64,000 bases of DNA from Hemicordylus capensis (taxonomy: Eukaryota; Chordata; Lepidosauria; Squamata; Cordylidae), in NCBI RefSeq assembly GCF_027244095.1, contig NC_069665.1:3288501-3352500 (forward strand). The letters run 5' to 3'. Below, in pieces: positions 38,601 to 44,149 of the stretch. The notes beneath the pieces are model-generated. The model had not been told where the DNA came from, did not search any database, and saw only the letters and a list, made by a program, of their open reading frames with translations. How positions within the stretch are numbered: position 1 is the stretch's first letter; each line of letters starts with the position of its first letter. The position numbers and the translations under genes were made by a program.

Positions 38601-41189
38601 ATCTTTGTCTTCTTTGAAAATCAAGTGCAATGGGGCATAAAAGTAGCTGAGCACTTGTCTGCCTATGGTCAGAGTCAAGAAGCATTTCACAAAACATGCA
38701 GCAGGCCTATCATCAGCAAACTGTCTTCCTTTCTCTAAACAGAGAGAGAAAGTTTTAACTGCTGCCCCCACACTGGGAGAAAAATGGTCTTACTGTCAGA
38801 ATTACTGCCCTGCTTTTTTCTTCCTGACCAACACAATTTTGAGCTGACAGGTAAGGGATTCTTTAACAACCACAGGCAATAAGGAGTGACAGTGACAGAC
38901 AACACGCACAATGTTTCTCAACTTGGGCCATTTCTAGTGCAACTTATCTGAGTTTGGCTGTGCACTTGATCCAAGGTTCTCAGACAGTAGGAGTGTGCAG
39001 GAGCCAGTTCAGCACTTCCAAAATGAAATACGGAACTGGCTGGAATGCTGGCATTCGAACCGGCTTGACTGGGTCAGCAAGGGGTGCCTTTAAAAAGAGC
39101 AGGCAAGGAGCTCCTTACCTGCTCACCTTCGCTCCTTTTCCATGGCCAGCATACAAGCAAATGTATGGCGTGCATGCAACCACCCATGTACATGCTGATG
39201 CCAATCGACGCTGCAGGAAGCAGTGCTACGGGGCAAGCAGGTAAGGAGCTCCTTGCCTGTTCTTTGAAGCACCCCCCCCCCGCCATACACAAACACACAC
39301 ACTGCTCCAGGGAGTAACGAACTGTTCATGCACATTCCTATCAGATGGTTCAATTTGTAGCTTCCTGAAGTTTCCCTTCTTATGAAAGGTCACTTAGCCA
39401 AAAGGAATACAGACGGACTTTAGGTACACTTGGTGAATTTCATTTCAGCAGTGGGTGGAGAGGGGAGAGACGCTCAAAGAATGGAATGGGGACTAATAAT
39501 TTCTAATAGATTTGCATATCCTACAAGTTACACAAATGTTTGATTCACAAACAATAAGATTTATTTGCCCCAAACTTGTAAAAATTACTAGAAGAACCAC
39601 TGACACCAAATTACTAGACTCTGGGTTCCTATCAAGTTGGTTTTCATTGGCCTGAAACTGGATGTAAGTTATGTCAATCAACAACTTTGTCAGCAAGTTT
39701 TTTCATTCAACAACAAAAAAGTTCTCAAAGCAACTTACATAGCAAAAATAAACAAATAAGGTCCCTGACCTAAAGGAGTTCCCTGTCTAAAAATAAGAAG
39801 CTGACAGTAAACCTAGATCTGAACATGCCTCAACCCACCAGCTTTTCTCACCACTATACGAACATTTCAGTCCACGTGCTTGTCACAGTAAACCTATAAG
39901 TGCCTTGCAAGCAAGTAAACAAATGTTAGCAGCAGGACTGTGCACACATACTTAGATTGCTCATTTGCACATACTGCACAGAGGCAGGATGGGCAGGGGG
40001 GAGAGAGATCCCATTTACAAGACAACTTCCTTCTTGCTCACCAGACTGCCAGGCACGGGGCTACTGCCAAGCCTGAATTATAGGATCAAGCCATATAAAA
40101 CTGTAGCTCAAGAAGGGTGCCAGACTCAAGACAAAAGAGGGCAAGACTCAACCAGTCATGAGCGCATTCCCTAGACACCTCTGCCGCTCAGCATCTCTCC
40201 ATCCTGCCAGCAAAACACAGCAGCCGTTTCAGGCGCCTTTCCGAGGGGGGTGTCCTCCCTCTTTCCTTCTGCCTCCCCACCCCCGCTTTTAGAGTCTTGT
40301 TTTGGCGTCAAAACAGAGAGAGGCCAAAGCCTCGCTCAGTGCCCCTTCTAACAGGGAATCCCAGATGTTGTTGACTACAACTCTCATAATTCCCAACCCA
40401 AGGCCATCGCTGCTGTGGATGCTGGGAGTTGTAGTCGACAATATCTGGAATTCTCTGTTAAAGAGGGAATGCCAGTGCCCCGGCCAGGATTTCCAGCCGA
40501 GGCACTTGACTAGCGCCCGGTGGGGCGAGGAGAAAGGCTTCGCCGGTCACCCCGAAACCCCCCTCCCTTTGCCCCCCTGCAGCACTTGTGGGACGGGCAG
40601 CCCCTCCGGGCACGAGTGCCGCCGCCGCGGCTTCGCAAACTTCTCCTCCGGCTGGAAAACGGCACTGCAGCAGCAGCAGTGGCGGCGGTGGTCCCGGCTG
40701 CCCCACGGAGGGCGGGGGTCCCGGCTGCCGCCCACCCCGCAGAGGCCCCCCGCCCCGCGGGCCCAGAGCTCGCGCCAGACCCACCTCGCGCACGTCCTGC
40801 AGGCACTCGAGGACGGCCAGGTTGTTGGCCCAGCTGTGCTTGGGGCAGACGCGGGCCACGTCCTCGCGGCAGACGGGCTCGTCGGCCAGTTTCCAGGCGC
40901 CGCCGCCGGCTGAGGAGGAGGCGGCGCCGCGGGGCCCCCGGCCGCCGCCAGCGCCGCCCGCGGGGGCCACCCCGAGCAGCCCCGGCTGAGGAGGCTGCTG
41001 AGGCCCCCCCACTACCGCCGCCGCCGCCGCCTGCTGCTGCTGCACTGACAGCCCCGGGAACCCGGCAGCCGCCGCGGCCCCGCCCTGCTCCGCCCGGGCC
41101 GGCCCGAGAGCGGCGAGCACCAGCAGCCCGAGGAGAGAGCGAGGCCCCAGCCCGCGGCTCCGGACCCGGACACGTCCGCACGGCGCCAT
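1688..41189 (-). CDS. GLG1: GLG1, Golgi glycoprotein 1 (5' part, coding exons 1-7; gene runs off the left edge)
   Basis: Golgi glycoprotein 1 (MG-160, ESL-1, cysteine-rich FGF receptor) is a type I Golgi membrane sialoglycoprotein that binds FGFs, affects TGF-beta maturation and serves as an E-selectin ligand. Seven exons were read on the minus strand: 41189-40785, 13998-13966, 12826-12740, 7491-7276, 5974-5771, 3534-3463 and 1871-1688. Each has AG/GT borders. The first six are whole codons and exon 7 ends in phase 1. Together they give about 400 residues: a signal peptide, a Gln/Ala/Gly-rich stretch, then cysteine-rich GLG1 repeats nearly identical to the human protein. N-glycosylation sequons are visible as NLT (exon 3) and NIT (exon 4). 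The remaining repeats, the transmembrane helix and the short tail lie outside the window (human protein about 1,180 residues). The exons show no frameshift or stop. Confidence 0.95.
2224..2548 (-). repeat. Composite SINE: 5S-rRNA-like head plus tRNA-like module
   Basis: The reverse complement begins with a 5S rRNA-like block: GCTAATCAGGGTCC, then TTTGAGTGGGAGACC, against GCTAAGCAGGGTC and TTGGATGGGAGACC in 5S rRNA. A tRNA-like part follows (TGCATGCAGAAGGTTC), then a shared body ending GAGCTAGATGGACCAATGG. This is the fullest copy in the window. Confidence 0.6.
2955..3145 (-). repeat. tRNA-derived MIR/CORE-like SINE, inverted copy
   Basis: The reverse complement has GTGTAGTGGTTAGAGTG, AGTTCTAATCCCC and GGGTGACTCTGGGCCAGTC. 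It lies in GLG1 intron 6. Confidence 0.6.
3463..3534 (-). CDS. GLG1: GLG1 coding exon 6
   Basis: Twenty-four codons run from [11 protein letters not shown] to EESMSEK and appear identical to human GLG1 as remembered. The acceptor is TCACAG and the donor AAG|GTAGGT. The exon is phase 0 at both ends. Confidence 0.94.
3855..4000 (-). repeat. Decayed MIR/CORE-like SINE
   Basis: Only scattered matches such as GGGTGGTCTTAGGCAAGTA on the minus strand support this. It is an old copy. Confidence 0.35.
4245..4700 (-). repeat. LINE 3'-end fragment split by a compound microsatellite
   Basis: Flanks match the repeat at 37,740 (CTTTTCAACAAAAGTTCCC, CTCCCTGTCCCTAAAGGGAT, GGGCCAGTTGCTCTCCCCC). Between them lie (CA)n at 4,289-4,332, a TATATC hexamer array at about 4,345-4,444, a short (TC)n and (GT)n at 4,475-4,520. 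The (CA) and (GT) tracts are bordered by inverted copies of GTTCCCAAAGCAG. Confidence 0.6.
4780..5560. repeat. Likely LINE 3'-UTR fragment in GLG1 intron 5
   Basis: Runs such as GAGAGCATTCCACAATGTCA and CCCTAAATAACCAGCACCTTG are of a kind I recall from dispersed lizard LINE tails. The family was not determined. Confidence 0.35.
5771..5974 (-). CDS. GLG1: GLG1 coding exon 5
   Basis: Sixty-eight codons run from [15 protein letters not shown] to [10 protein letters not shown], with acceptor CTGTGCTCAG and donor AAT|GTGAGT. The exon holds a GLG1 repeat with the very conserved segment [18 protein letters not shown]. Confidence 0.95.
6151..6574. mobile_element. Mariner-like MITE candidate (TA flanks)
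   Basis: The ends are CCATATTTTTGCATATATATAACCC and, inverted, CCGTATTTTCGTGTATATAACCC, a terminal inverted repeat of about 24 bp flanked by TA on both sides. The TA duplication points to Tc1/mariner. The interior is noncoding and contains a CTAACCCTAACCC stretch. Confidence 0.55.
7276..7491 (-). CDS. GLG1: GLG1 coding exon 4
   Basis: Seventy-two codons run from [13 protein letters not shown] to CGSIRPGEK, with acceptor CTGAACAG and donor AAG|GTAAAC. This covers one full GLG1 cysteine-rich repeat, including [11 protein letters not shown] and LICGFMEGC. Differences from human are few and conservative (PVGKGYMVSC is [10 protein letters not shown] here). Confidence 0.95.
7820..8380 (-). repeat. 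Likely LINE 3'-end remnants in GLG1 intron 3
   Basis: ACACCACCCTTCCAAAAATGG, GGTCTTTTAAAGAGCAATCAA and repeated A-rich linkers resemble the L2/CR1-like tails elsewhere in the window. The stretch may hold two copies end to end. Confidence 0.4.
8381..11099. other. GLG1 intron 3, mostly unassigned
   Basis: No exon-like segment with GLG1 similarity was found. A TAGGGATGCGCGG near 9,114 faintly recalls the TAGGG-TGTGCA elements but has no partner end. Confidence 0.45.
11100..11820 (+). repeat. CR1/L2-clade LINE 3' fragment with a nested short repeat
   Basis: The plus-strand translation contains [20 protein letters not shown] and [13 protein letters not shown], a motif common near the C-terminus of CR1/L2-type reverse transcriptases. 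The 3' part ends GATCCAGCAGGGCTGTTCTT. An (ATTT)n tract and a TTTGTATACCGCCCC segment (about 11,155-11,225) interrupt it. Confidence 0.55.
11821..12739. other. GLG1 intron 3 part near exon 3, nothing recognised
   Basis: No repeat or coding signal stands out. Confidence 0.45.
12740..12826 (-). CDS. GLG1: GLG1 coding exon 3
   Basis: Twenty-nine codons begin [15 protein letters not shown] and end STIAE, with acceptor CTCTGTAG and donor GAG|GTAAGA. The residues align with human GLG1 directly after exon 2 without a gap. The NLT sequon and one repeat cysteine are present. Confidence 0.93.
13966..13998 (-). CDS. GLG1: GLG1 coding exon 2 (33-bp microexon)
   Basis: Eleven codons read [11 protein letters not shown], against [11 protein letters not shown] in human GLG1. 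The exon sits between a CTTTTCCAG acceptor and a GTAAGTG donor and is phase 0 on both sides. It continues the first cysteine repeat between exons 1 and 3 and is separated from exon 1 by 26.8 kb. Its size makes it easy to miss, but the residue match leaves little doubt. Confidence 0.92.
14275..14645 (+). repeat. L2/CR1-like LINE 3' end
   Basis: CCCTTTTCACCCAGGCTTTC, a T-rich stretch, then AACCGCCCTGAGCCATGTTG and CAGTATACAAATCAAATC. The same ending occurs at 29,046 and 55,440. Confidence 0.5.
15645..15725. mobile_element. Fragment of the palindromic MITE family
   Basis: Holds CAGGGATCCCTGGATGCTG followed by GACTACAACTCCCATTATCC. Only one arm is clear. Confidence 0.4.
15810..15960 (-). repeat. 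LINE or SINE 3' end with CA-rich tail
   Basis: ATCCAATCTTTATTACGGTCATAGACCA resembles TAAGTTTATTCGGTCATTGACCAG at 31,295, inverted in both cases. It is followed by an ACACAC/A-rich tract. Confidence 0.35.
17821..18012 (-). repeat. tRNA-Ala-like SINE
   Basis: The reverse complement reads GGGGCTGTAGCTCAGTGAG, CTTTGCATGGAGAAGG and CCAGGTTCCATCCC, then the family body and GGCAGCTTCCTGTGTTCC. The MIR/CORE-like SINE at 18,013 begins directly at its edge. Confidence 0.65.
18013..18198 (+). repeat. tRNA-derived MIR/CORE-like SINE, 5'-truncated
   Basis: Shares CTGGACTAGGACCAGGGAGA and ACTTCACAGGGTTGTTGTGA with the copy at 20,413. Confidence 0.55.
19074..19308 (-). repeat. Sauria-type SINE, inverted copy
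   Basis: The reverse complement carries GGTGCAGCGGGGAAAT, a B box (GGTTTGAATCCCC) and the tail GGTCACCAGGAGTCG then ACTCAACGGCACATTTTAC. It lies in GLG1 intron 1. Confidence 0.7.
19675..19800 (-). repeat. Tail fragment of the tRNA-Ala-like SINE family
   Basis: Shares the tail region (AGTCAGACC, CATCTAGCT, CAGGCAGGAGCC on the plus strand). The head is missing. Confidence 0.45.
20413..20640 (+). repeat. tRNA-derived MIR/CORE-like SINE
   Basis: The head GTGTAGTGGTTAGAGTG and AGTTCAAATCCCC is tRNA-like. The centre GGGTGACTCTGGGCCAGTCA is the MIR/CORE-type core. It runs into a (TAA)n tail. Confidence 0.6.
20627..20670. repeat. (TAA)n microsatellite at a SINE tail
   Basis: About 14 TAA units continue the 3' end of the MIR/CORE-like SINE. 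Confidence 0.9.
20671..26092. other. GLG1 intron 1, mostly unassigned
   Basis: Contains the tandem duplication at 23,303. At 21,760-21,800 a TGAATGGGAGACCAC block recalls the 5S-like SINE head. 24,130-25,220 is slightly GC-richer with short open frames on both strands, but no protein was recognised. Confidence 0.45.
23303..23570. repeat. Tandem duplication of about 134 bp
   Basis: 23,303-23,434 and 23,437-23,570 are near-identical, sharing TTTATTTCACTCTGCATTAA and ATAATGTGCTTTGATCCAG with a handful of differences. The unit matches no other repeat here. Confidence 0.9.
26093..26432 (-). repeat. Composite 5S/tRNA-like SINE, second copy
   Basis: Same order as 2,224-2,548, with a more decayed 5S-like head and a well-kept tRNA-like part and tail (CCTGCCTGCAACCTTGGAGA, then GGCAGCTTCCTATGTTCC). 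Confidence 0.6.
26433..28599. other. GLG1 intron 1, mostly unassigned
   Basis: A short CCGCTTTTCAACAAA-type LINE tail occurs at about 27,575-27,640. Otherwise no feature could be supported. Confidence 0.4.
28600..29045 (-). mobile_element. Bov-B (RTE) LINE, 5'-truncated remnant
   Basis: On the minus strand the translation contains [42 protein letters not shown] and [14 protein letters not shown] in order. These are landmarks of the C-terminal end of the Bov-B reverse transcriptase. They fall in more than one frame, so the copy is decayed. The 3' end near 28,640 (GTCGACAC on the minus strand) resembles the Sauria SINE tails. Confidence 0.8.
29046..29275 (+). repeat. L2/CR1-like LINE 3' end next to the Bov-B remnant
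   Basis: CACCTCTTCACCCAAGCTTT, a T-rich stretch with a tandem TTTTAATTTTATACTG, then GGGCGGTATACAAATCAAAT. Confidence 0.5.
29276..30954. other. GLG1 intron 1, nothing recognised
   Basis: A CAAA/AAAT run at about 29,484-29,508 may mark another LINE tail. No coding signal. Confidence 0.4.
30955..31062. mobile_element. Palindromic hAT-like MITE, 108 bp
   Basis: It starts CAGGGGTAGACAACCTTGC and ends CCAAGGTTGCCTGCCCTTG. The flanks AGCTAGTC (30,947-30,954 and 31,063-31,070) are identical. It is a shorter member of the 35,607 family. Confidence 0.78.
31945..32197 (+). repeat. Sauria-type SINE (tRNA head, Bov-B-like tail)
   Basis: The head has a tRNA-like A box (TGGTGCAGCGGGG) and B box (GGTTCGAATCCCC). 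The tail (AACCACAGGGCTCTGAGG, then CAACTCAACAGC) resembles the Bov-B LINE 3' end. This combination is the Sauria SINE of squamates. Confidence 0.7.
32386..32644 (+). repeat. Sauria-type SINE, second copy
   Basis: Same B box GTTCGAATCCCCGCTGG, same central AACACCTATAT and same Bov-B-like tail as the copy 190 bp upstream. Both are in direct orientation. Confidence 0.7.
32780..32935 (+). repeat. L2/CR1-like LINE 3'-end fragment with (GAAT)n tail
   Basis: GATTGTGAGCCCTTTGGAGA, an ATTT run, AAACTGCCCTGAGCCATTTC and a GAATGAATGAAT tail. Such short tandem tails are usual at LINE ends. Confidence 0.5.
33236..34742. mobile_element. Foldback hAT-like DNA element with 8-bp target duplication
   Basis: The ends are TAGGGCTGTGCAATTCGGG and, inverted, TAGGGATGTGCAAAAAATT. 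Flanks are TTAGGAAG (33,228-33,235) and TTAGAAAG (34,743-34,750), an 8-bp duplication with one difference, as in the hAT superfamily. About 400 bp of the left half (33,370-33,770) returns inverted at 34,140-34,490 with high identity. Each arm holds two to three copies of a unit of roughly 150-190 bp that pairs GGTGGTAGTG with GGCTACCACC. There is no transposase, so the element is non-autonomous. Confidence 0.75.
35221..35584. mobile_element. MITE with CAGTT-GTCACA ends, 364 bp
   Basis: Left end CAGTTTGGATGTCACACAGAACCA. The right end inverted begins CACTTCAAACGTCATGTGGAACCA. Length and ends match the copy at 38,238. No clear target duplication. It abuts the palindromic MITE at 35,607. Confidence 0.5.
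35607..35741. mobile_element. Palindromic 135-bp hAT-like MITE with perfect target duplication
   Basis: The element folds almost completely on itself: CAGGGGTGGGGAACCTTGG at one end, its reverse complement at the other, with GGCTGGGGATGATGGGAG near the centre. Flanks are CCCTATAG at both ends (35,599-35,606 and 35,742-35,749), an exact 8-bp duplication. It is the best-preserved member of its family here. Confidence 0.85.
36645..36735. mobile_element. Half copy of the palindromic MITE family
   Basis: Shares GGTCCCCAGATGTTGTTGGA and CAACTCCCATAAT with the family. The second arm is missing or scrambled. Confidence 0.4.
36985..37080 (-). repeat. Tail fragment of the tRNA-Ala-like SINE family
   Basis: Plus strand reads GGAACACAGGAAGCTGCC, GAGTCAGACCATTTG and CTAGCTCAGTATTGTC, all family tail. 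The head is missing. Confidence 0.5.
37740..37990 (-). repeat. L2/CR1-like LINE 3'-end fragment
   Basis: Contains CCGCTTTTCAACAAAAGG, CTCCCTGTCCCCAAAGGGC and TCACAATCTAAAAAG, whose reverse complement recurs at 32,790 (GATTGTGAGCCCTTTGG). No coding part is left. Confidence 0.5.
38238..38599. mobile_element. MITE with CAGTG-GTCACA ends, 362 bp
   Basis: Left end CAGTGCAGACGTCACACAAAACCA. The right end inverted begins CAGTTCAGATGTCATGTGGAACCA. It differs from 35,221-35,584 by only 2 bp in length. No transposase coding and no clear target duplication. Confidence 0.55.
38988..39340. mobile_element. hAT-like MITE related to the TAGGG-TGTGCA family
   Basis: The ends read TAGGAGTGTGCAGGAGCCAGTTC and, inverted, TAGGAATGTGCATGAACAGTTC. 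Flanks TCAGACAG and TCAGATGG agree at six of eight positions. Inside is a second pair of inverted copies (GCAAGGAGCTCCTTACCTG and its mirror). It shares its terminal motif with the element at 33,236. Confidence 0.6.
39349..40351. other. GLG1 intron 1 approaching exon 1, little recognised
   Basis: A decayed LINE-like tail (AACAACAAAAAAGTTCTCAA) is at about 39,700-39,800. GC content rises from 40,150 toward the CpG island. Confidence 0.4.
40352..40457. mobile_element. Palindromic hAT-like MITE next to the GLG1 CpG island
   Basis: It starts CAGGGAATCCCAGATGTTG and ends CAATATCTGGAATTCTCTG around GACTACAACTC and its mirror. It is more diverged, and no target duplication was found. Confidence 0.55.
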
Positions 41190-41400
41190 CTTGGATGCGA
41201 CTCCTCGGCTCGGCCCGGCCCGGCCTCGCTACCCCCAGGCCCCGCCCCCCACAGCCGGCGCCTGCGCAGCACGGCCCGGGGCCACGCCCCCTCCCGCTCC
41301 GGCGCGCGCCCGCCGGCCCAGCTGCCGGGTGACGTCAGAGCCTGGCCGGAGGGGCGGGGGGGAGATTCTGGGATAGTGATGCACCCCAAAGCGGGAAAGA
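40500..41400 (-). promoter_or_regulatory. GLG1: CpG island with the GLG1 first exon and probable promoter
   Basis: The block is very rich in CpG compared with AT-rich surroundings. It spans GLG1 exon 1, the 5' part of intron 1 and about 200 bp upstream. GC boxes are visible upstream of the ATG (GGGGCGGGG at about 41,237-41,250 on the minus strand and GGGGCGGGG near 41,352 on the plus strand). No TATA box was seen at a useful distance. The transcription start was not located. This is the usual architecture of a broadly expressed gene. Confidence 0.7.
40785..41189 (-). CDS. GLG1: GLG1 coding exon 1: signal peptide and low-complexity N-terminus
   Basis: The exon encodes 135 residues. The start [14 protein letters not shown] fits human MAACGRVRR. 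A basic n-region, a Leu/Ala-rich hydrophobic core ([11 protein letters not shown]) and a small-residue site (PARA) form a signal peptide over roughly residues 1-33. Next comes a run rich in Gly, Ala and Gln, including QQQQ, which matches the polyglutamine-rich segment of the mammalian protein in kind but not in sequence. The exon ends in the first cysteine repeat (CREDVARVC to LECLQDVRE), where sequence conservation begins. The donor is GAG|GTGGGT. The exon lies inside a CpG-rich block. Confidence 0.93.
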
Positions 41401-42759
41401 GTATTCACAGAACTTATGTGTGTGTGCGTGTGTTTTTGTTACCCACCATAACAATTGGATAAGTGCGTTAAATTGGTATTTGGTGGGAGGGGGGAGGGAT
41501 GTCAGGATACAGGCAAGGCATTTGCTATGGCCAGGCTGACCCATCTGCTTGACCAGAGTTTTAGGAAAAGCTAGGCTTTGGGGCCTGTGATGGCAAGAAT
41601 ATACCTTCTGTGCGGTCTCTGACGTGCTGTTTTTCACACAGTTTCCAAATGTCAAAGGGCGCTCTTGCGGAGGGCACGCCGAATAAGGGCACCCCAAGTG
41701 CATCTTGGCAATTTTCCCAGTTTAGTTTCCACATTTTTTAAAAGGGATGGAAGAGATGTGGCATTTTGACAGGATGAGCATAAACCACAGAAGCCCCTGT
41801 AGGGTGCATTTAAAAAAAAATACATGGTTTCATTTAAAACACCTAGATACAAGTTTTGCAGGTATTGATGACACAAATTCTACACAAAAACAAACATCTA
41901 TAATGATAGACCAATTGATTTATATGTCAAGAAGGGGTGATAAATTTGATGATAAGTTAAAGAGTGGTCTGAATTCTTCTGACCAATCATTATTAAGACA
42001 AACAAGGGGGCAAAATTGAACCACACACCAGGGCAACTACAGAGTAGGAGATGGGAAGAAAAGAAGGTATGAAACAACGGAACAGATAGCTTTCGATCAA
42101 AACATCTAGATTCCCGATTGATGATTAGAACATGCTGTCTGAACCCTGAAATTGTATCGTTCTGCTGTCTTCGAAAACCTGCCAAGATTTGGGTGAGAAC
42201 AAACAATCACCCATTTCTATTTGTCTGCGTGTTTTCATGGGACTGTGGCACTCGGGCTGCAAATTCCTGTCCCTGGGAGATGCATCTGCCTTGATGGCAA
42301 TCCATAGCCAAGCAAGAACTTTGTTGTGACAGATCTTGACCTCTCCATTGTTTGATTGGCTGGCTGCTCTTGTTTTTACTATCTTACTTTGCCATTAGTT
42401 ACCTGCTTTATTTAAAAGTTGTTTTAGGACACTTTTAAATTTTGCTGTGTTCACTGCCTTGCCTAGTTCTGTAGCCAGATCAGAAAGGTGGGGTATAAAA
42501 CCAGATTCTACATATCAGCATTTAGCAGATAGTAGAGGATCAGTCTCCCTGCCACTGTTGACCCAGGCAGATTAGCTCCCCAAAGGGAAACATCCCAGGC
42601 TGTCATCAAGTACAAGGGAATAGCCCCCAAATCTCAATTCCATTTCTCTAAACTGCAGCCACTCCCCTTCCCTCCCCTACTTTTTGCAGGCAATCAGTGT
42701 GGCATTGCACTGGGAGGGCTTTGCCACAGCCGTTAATTTAGAAACCACCACATGTAGGG
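41401..42759. other. GLG1-RFWD3 intergenic interval
   Basis: About 1.6 kb separates the GLG1 start codon from the RFWD3 poly(A) signal. The genes are tandem on the minus strand. A T-rich segment at 42,340-42,510 may be a LINE tail. No other gene was seen. Confidence 0.5.
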
Positions 42760-44005
42760 AAATGGTTACAACGACACTTTTTATTCTTACCATTGAGTAA
42801 AAAAAAAAAAAAAAAAGAACAGATTACACACAGAAACGACAGCTCAGTGAAGACATGTACATTGTTGCAGAGGTGAATGAAGACAGAGAGCCACACTTGA
42901 GGAATGCTGGTATGTGGTTTAAACACTCATCAGTTCAGGCAGCACAAAAAGGGGCAATTTGTACCAGCTTCAGGCAAAACCAAGCAAGGTTTTCAGAGCA
43001 GATCAGTCTTCATTTTGCATAACATTCTTGATTATTAACCTTTATCAAAGAGCGCGTACGCACACACACACACACGCACACAGAGAGAGATACAATCCCA
43101 TTTTAATCCAGAGCAGAAGATACAAACTGCCATCAGCACTCAAGTGGGGTGGTTTCTTCTGCAAAGAGTCTTTGCAGCCAGACTTCTGCTTCAGCAGAAA
43201 CCAAGCGTGGATCTGTTTCAGGTTCCTGTGATCGTTTAGGGCACAGCATTCCATCCAGTCTTTACCAGGAGCTTTGCAAGAAATCTTAAAAAGGAGCTGA
43301 AGGAGGTAAGAATCGTACCTGAAGTTCTTGATTCTTCATCTGCCCCGTTTCCCACTGAAAGTGTCATTTAGCAGTCAGCCCCCAGGTGACATTGCTACCA
43401 CCTTTTACCCAAACCACAGCATGATCAAAAGGAGAACCAAGGCTGGAGGAACCAACTGCAAACCATCTTCTTGTGGAGAGATGGGGTGAAACAGCAATGC
43501 AGACTACCTTCTGCTTCATCCATGATGTGGTGGTGGACTAAGAAGAGTGAACAACAGTGGCTTAAAGAGTATTGACACAGACTCCTCTAGGTGACATGAG
43601 GAGTGGAGCCAATCATCTTCATATTTATAGCAAGGGCCACTGCAAGACTCCCGAGAAATACAAAACAGCAGCCAAACCTCTTCCCAGACACAAGGCCCTA
43701 TAAATCCACCCAGGGCAGCAAAGGTCAGGAAAACAGTAAAGCCACAAGAACTCATAGCTTGTTTGTTGTTGGGAGTTGGAAGAAACTCTTATAGAATTTT
43801 TAAAAAGAGGGGAGAGAGGATAAGAATCAAGCAGGAATGGGGGTGGGGAATTACCCTGAGGTACATGGTTTTGCTTGTATAGCAATATGGGCACGTTTCA
43901 CTTCCAACTTCAAGGCAGACACAGTGTCCAGTGAGAATAAAGCTGGCTTCTGCAGAACTGGCTCAGTTCAGAGAGTGTCCCACCAGGGAAACAGGCCGCA
44001 TGTGG
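42760..44005 (-). other. RFWD3: RFWD3 3' untranslated region (inferred)
   Basis: No further conserved coding sequence follows the TGA. The first good AATAAA on the minus strand is at 42,785-42,780, so a 3' UTR of about 1.25 kb is likely. It contains a CA-type microsatellite at about 43,059-43,082. The end is inferred from the signal only. Confidence 0.55.
42780..42785 (-). promoter_or_regulatory. RFWD3: Candidate RFWD3 poly(A) signal AATAAA
   Basis: TTTATT on the plus strand reads AATAAA in the gene's direction, about 1.2 kb after the stop codon. No closer canonical hexamer was seen. Confidence 0.5.
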
Positions 44006-44149
44006 TCATTGCCACTTGTAGATCTTCACCATCTTCTCTGTCAAGGTAGCGAGAAAGCTGTTGCGATTCACCTCATAAGGGCAGACATCTAACACAGGAA
44101 GGTCAGCAGGGAGTTTCTGGAGCAGGGAGCCGCTTCCTGCATCCCACAA
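44006..44149 (-). CDS. RFWD3: RFWD3 coding exon 12 and stop
   Basis: The 144 bp read [19 protein letters not shown] to MVKIYKWQ and a TGA stop, with acceptor TTTATCCCACAG. The human end is [20 protein letters not shown] then VHIYKWE. This is the last WD40 blade. Confidence 0.96.
   Translation of the reverse strand: MWDAGSGSLLQKLPADLPVLDVCPYEVNRNSFLATLTEKMVKIYKWQ

Noticed and set aside
40458-41332. Long open frames on both strands over the GLG1 CpG island (up to 270 codons)
   Set aside because: They are Pro/Arg/Ala-rich products of GC-rich DNA. Only the frame beginning at 41,189 matches GLG1, and only up to its donor at 40,785.
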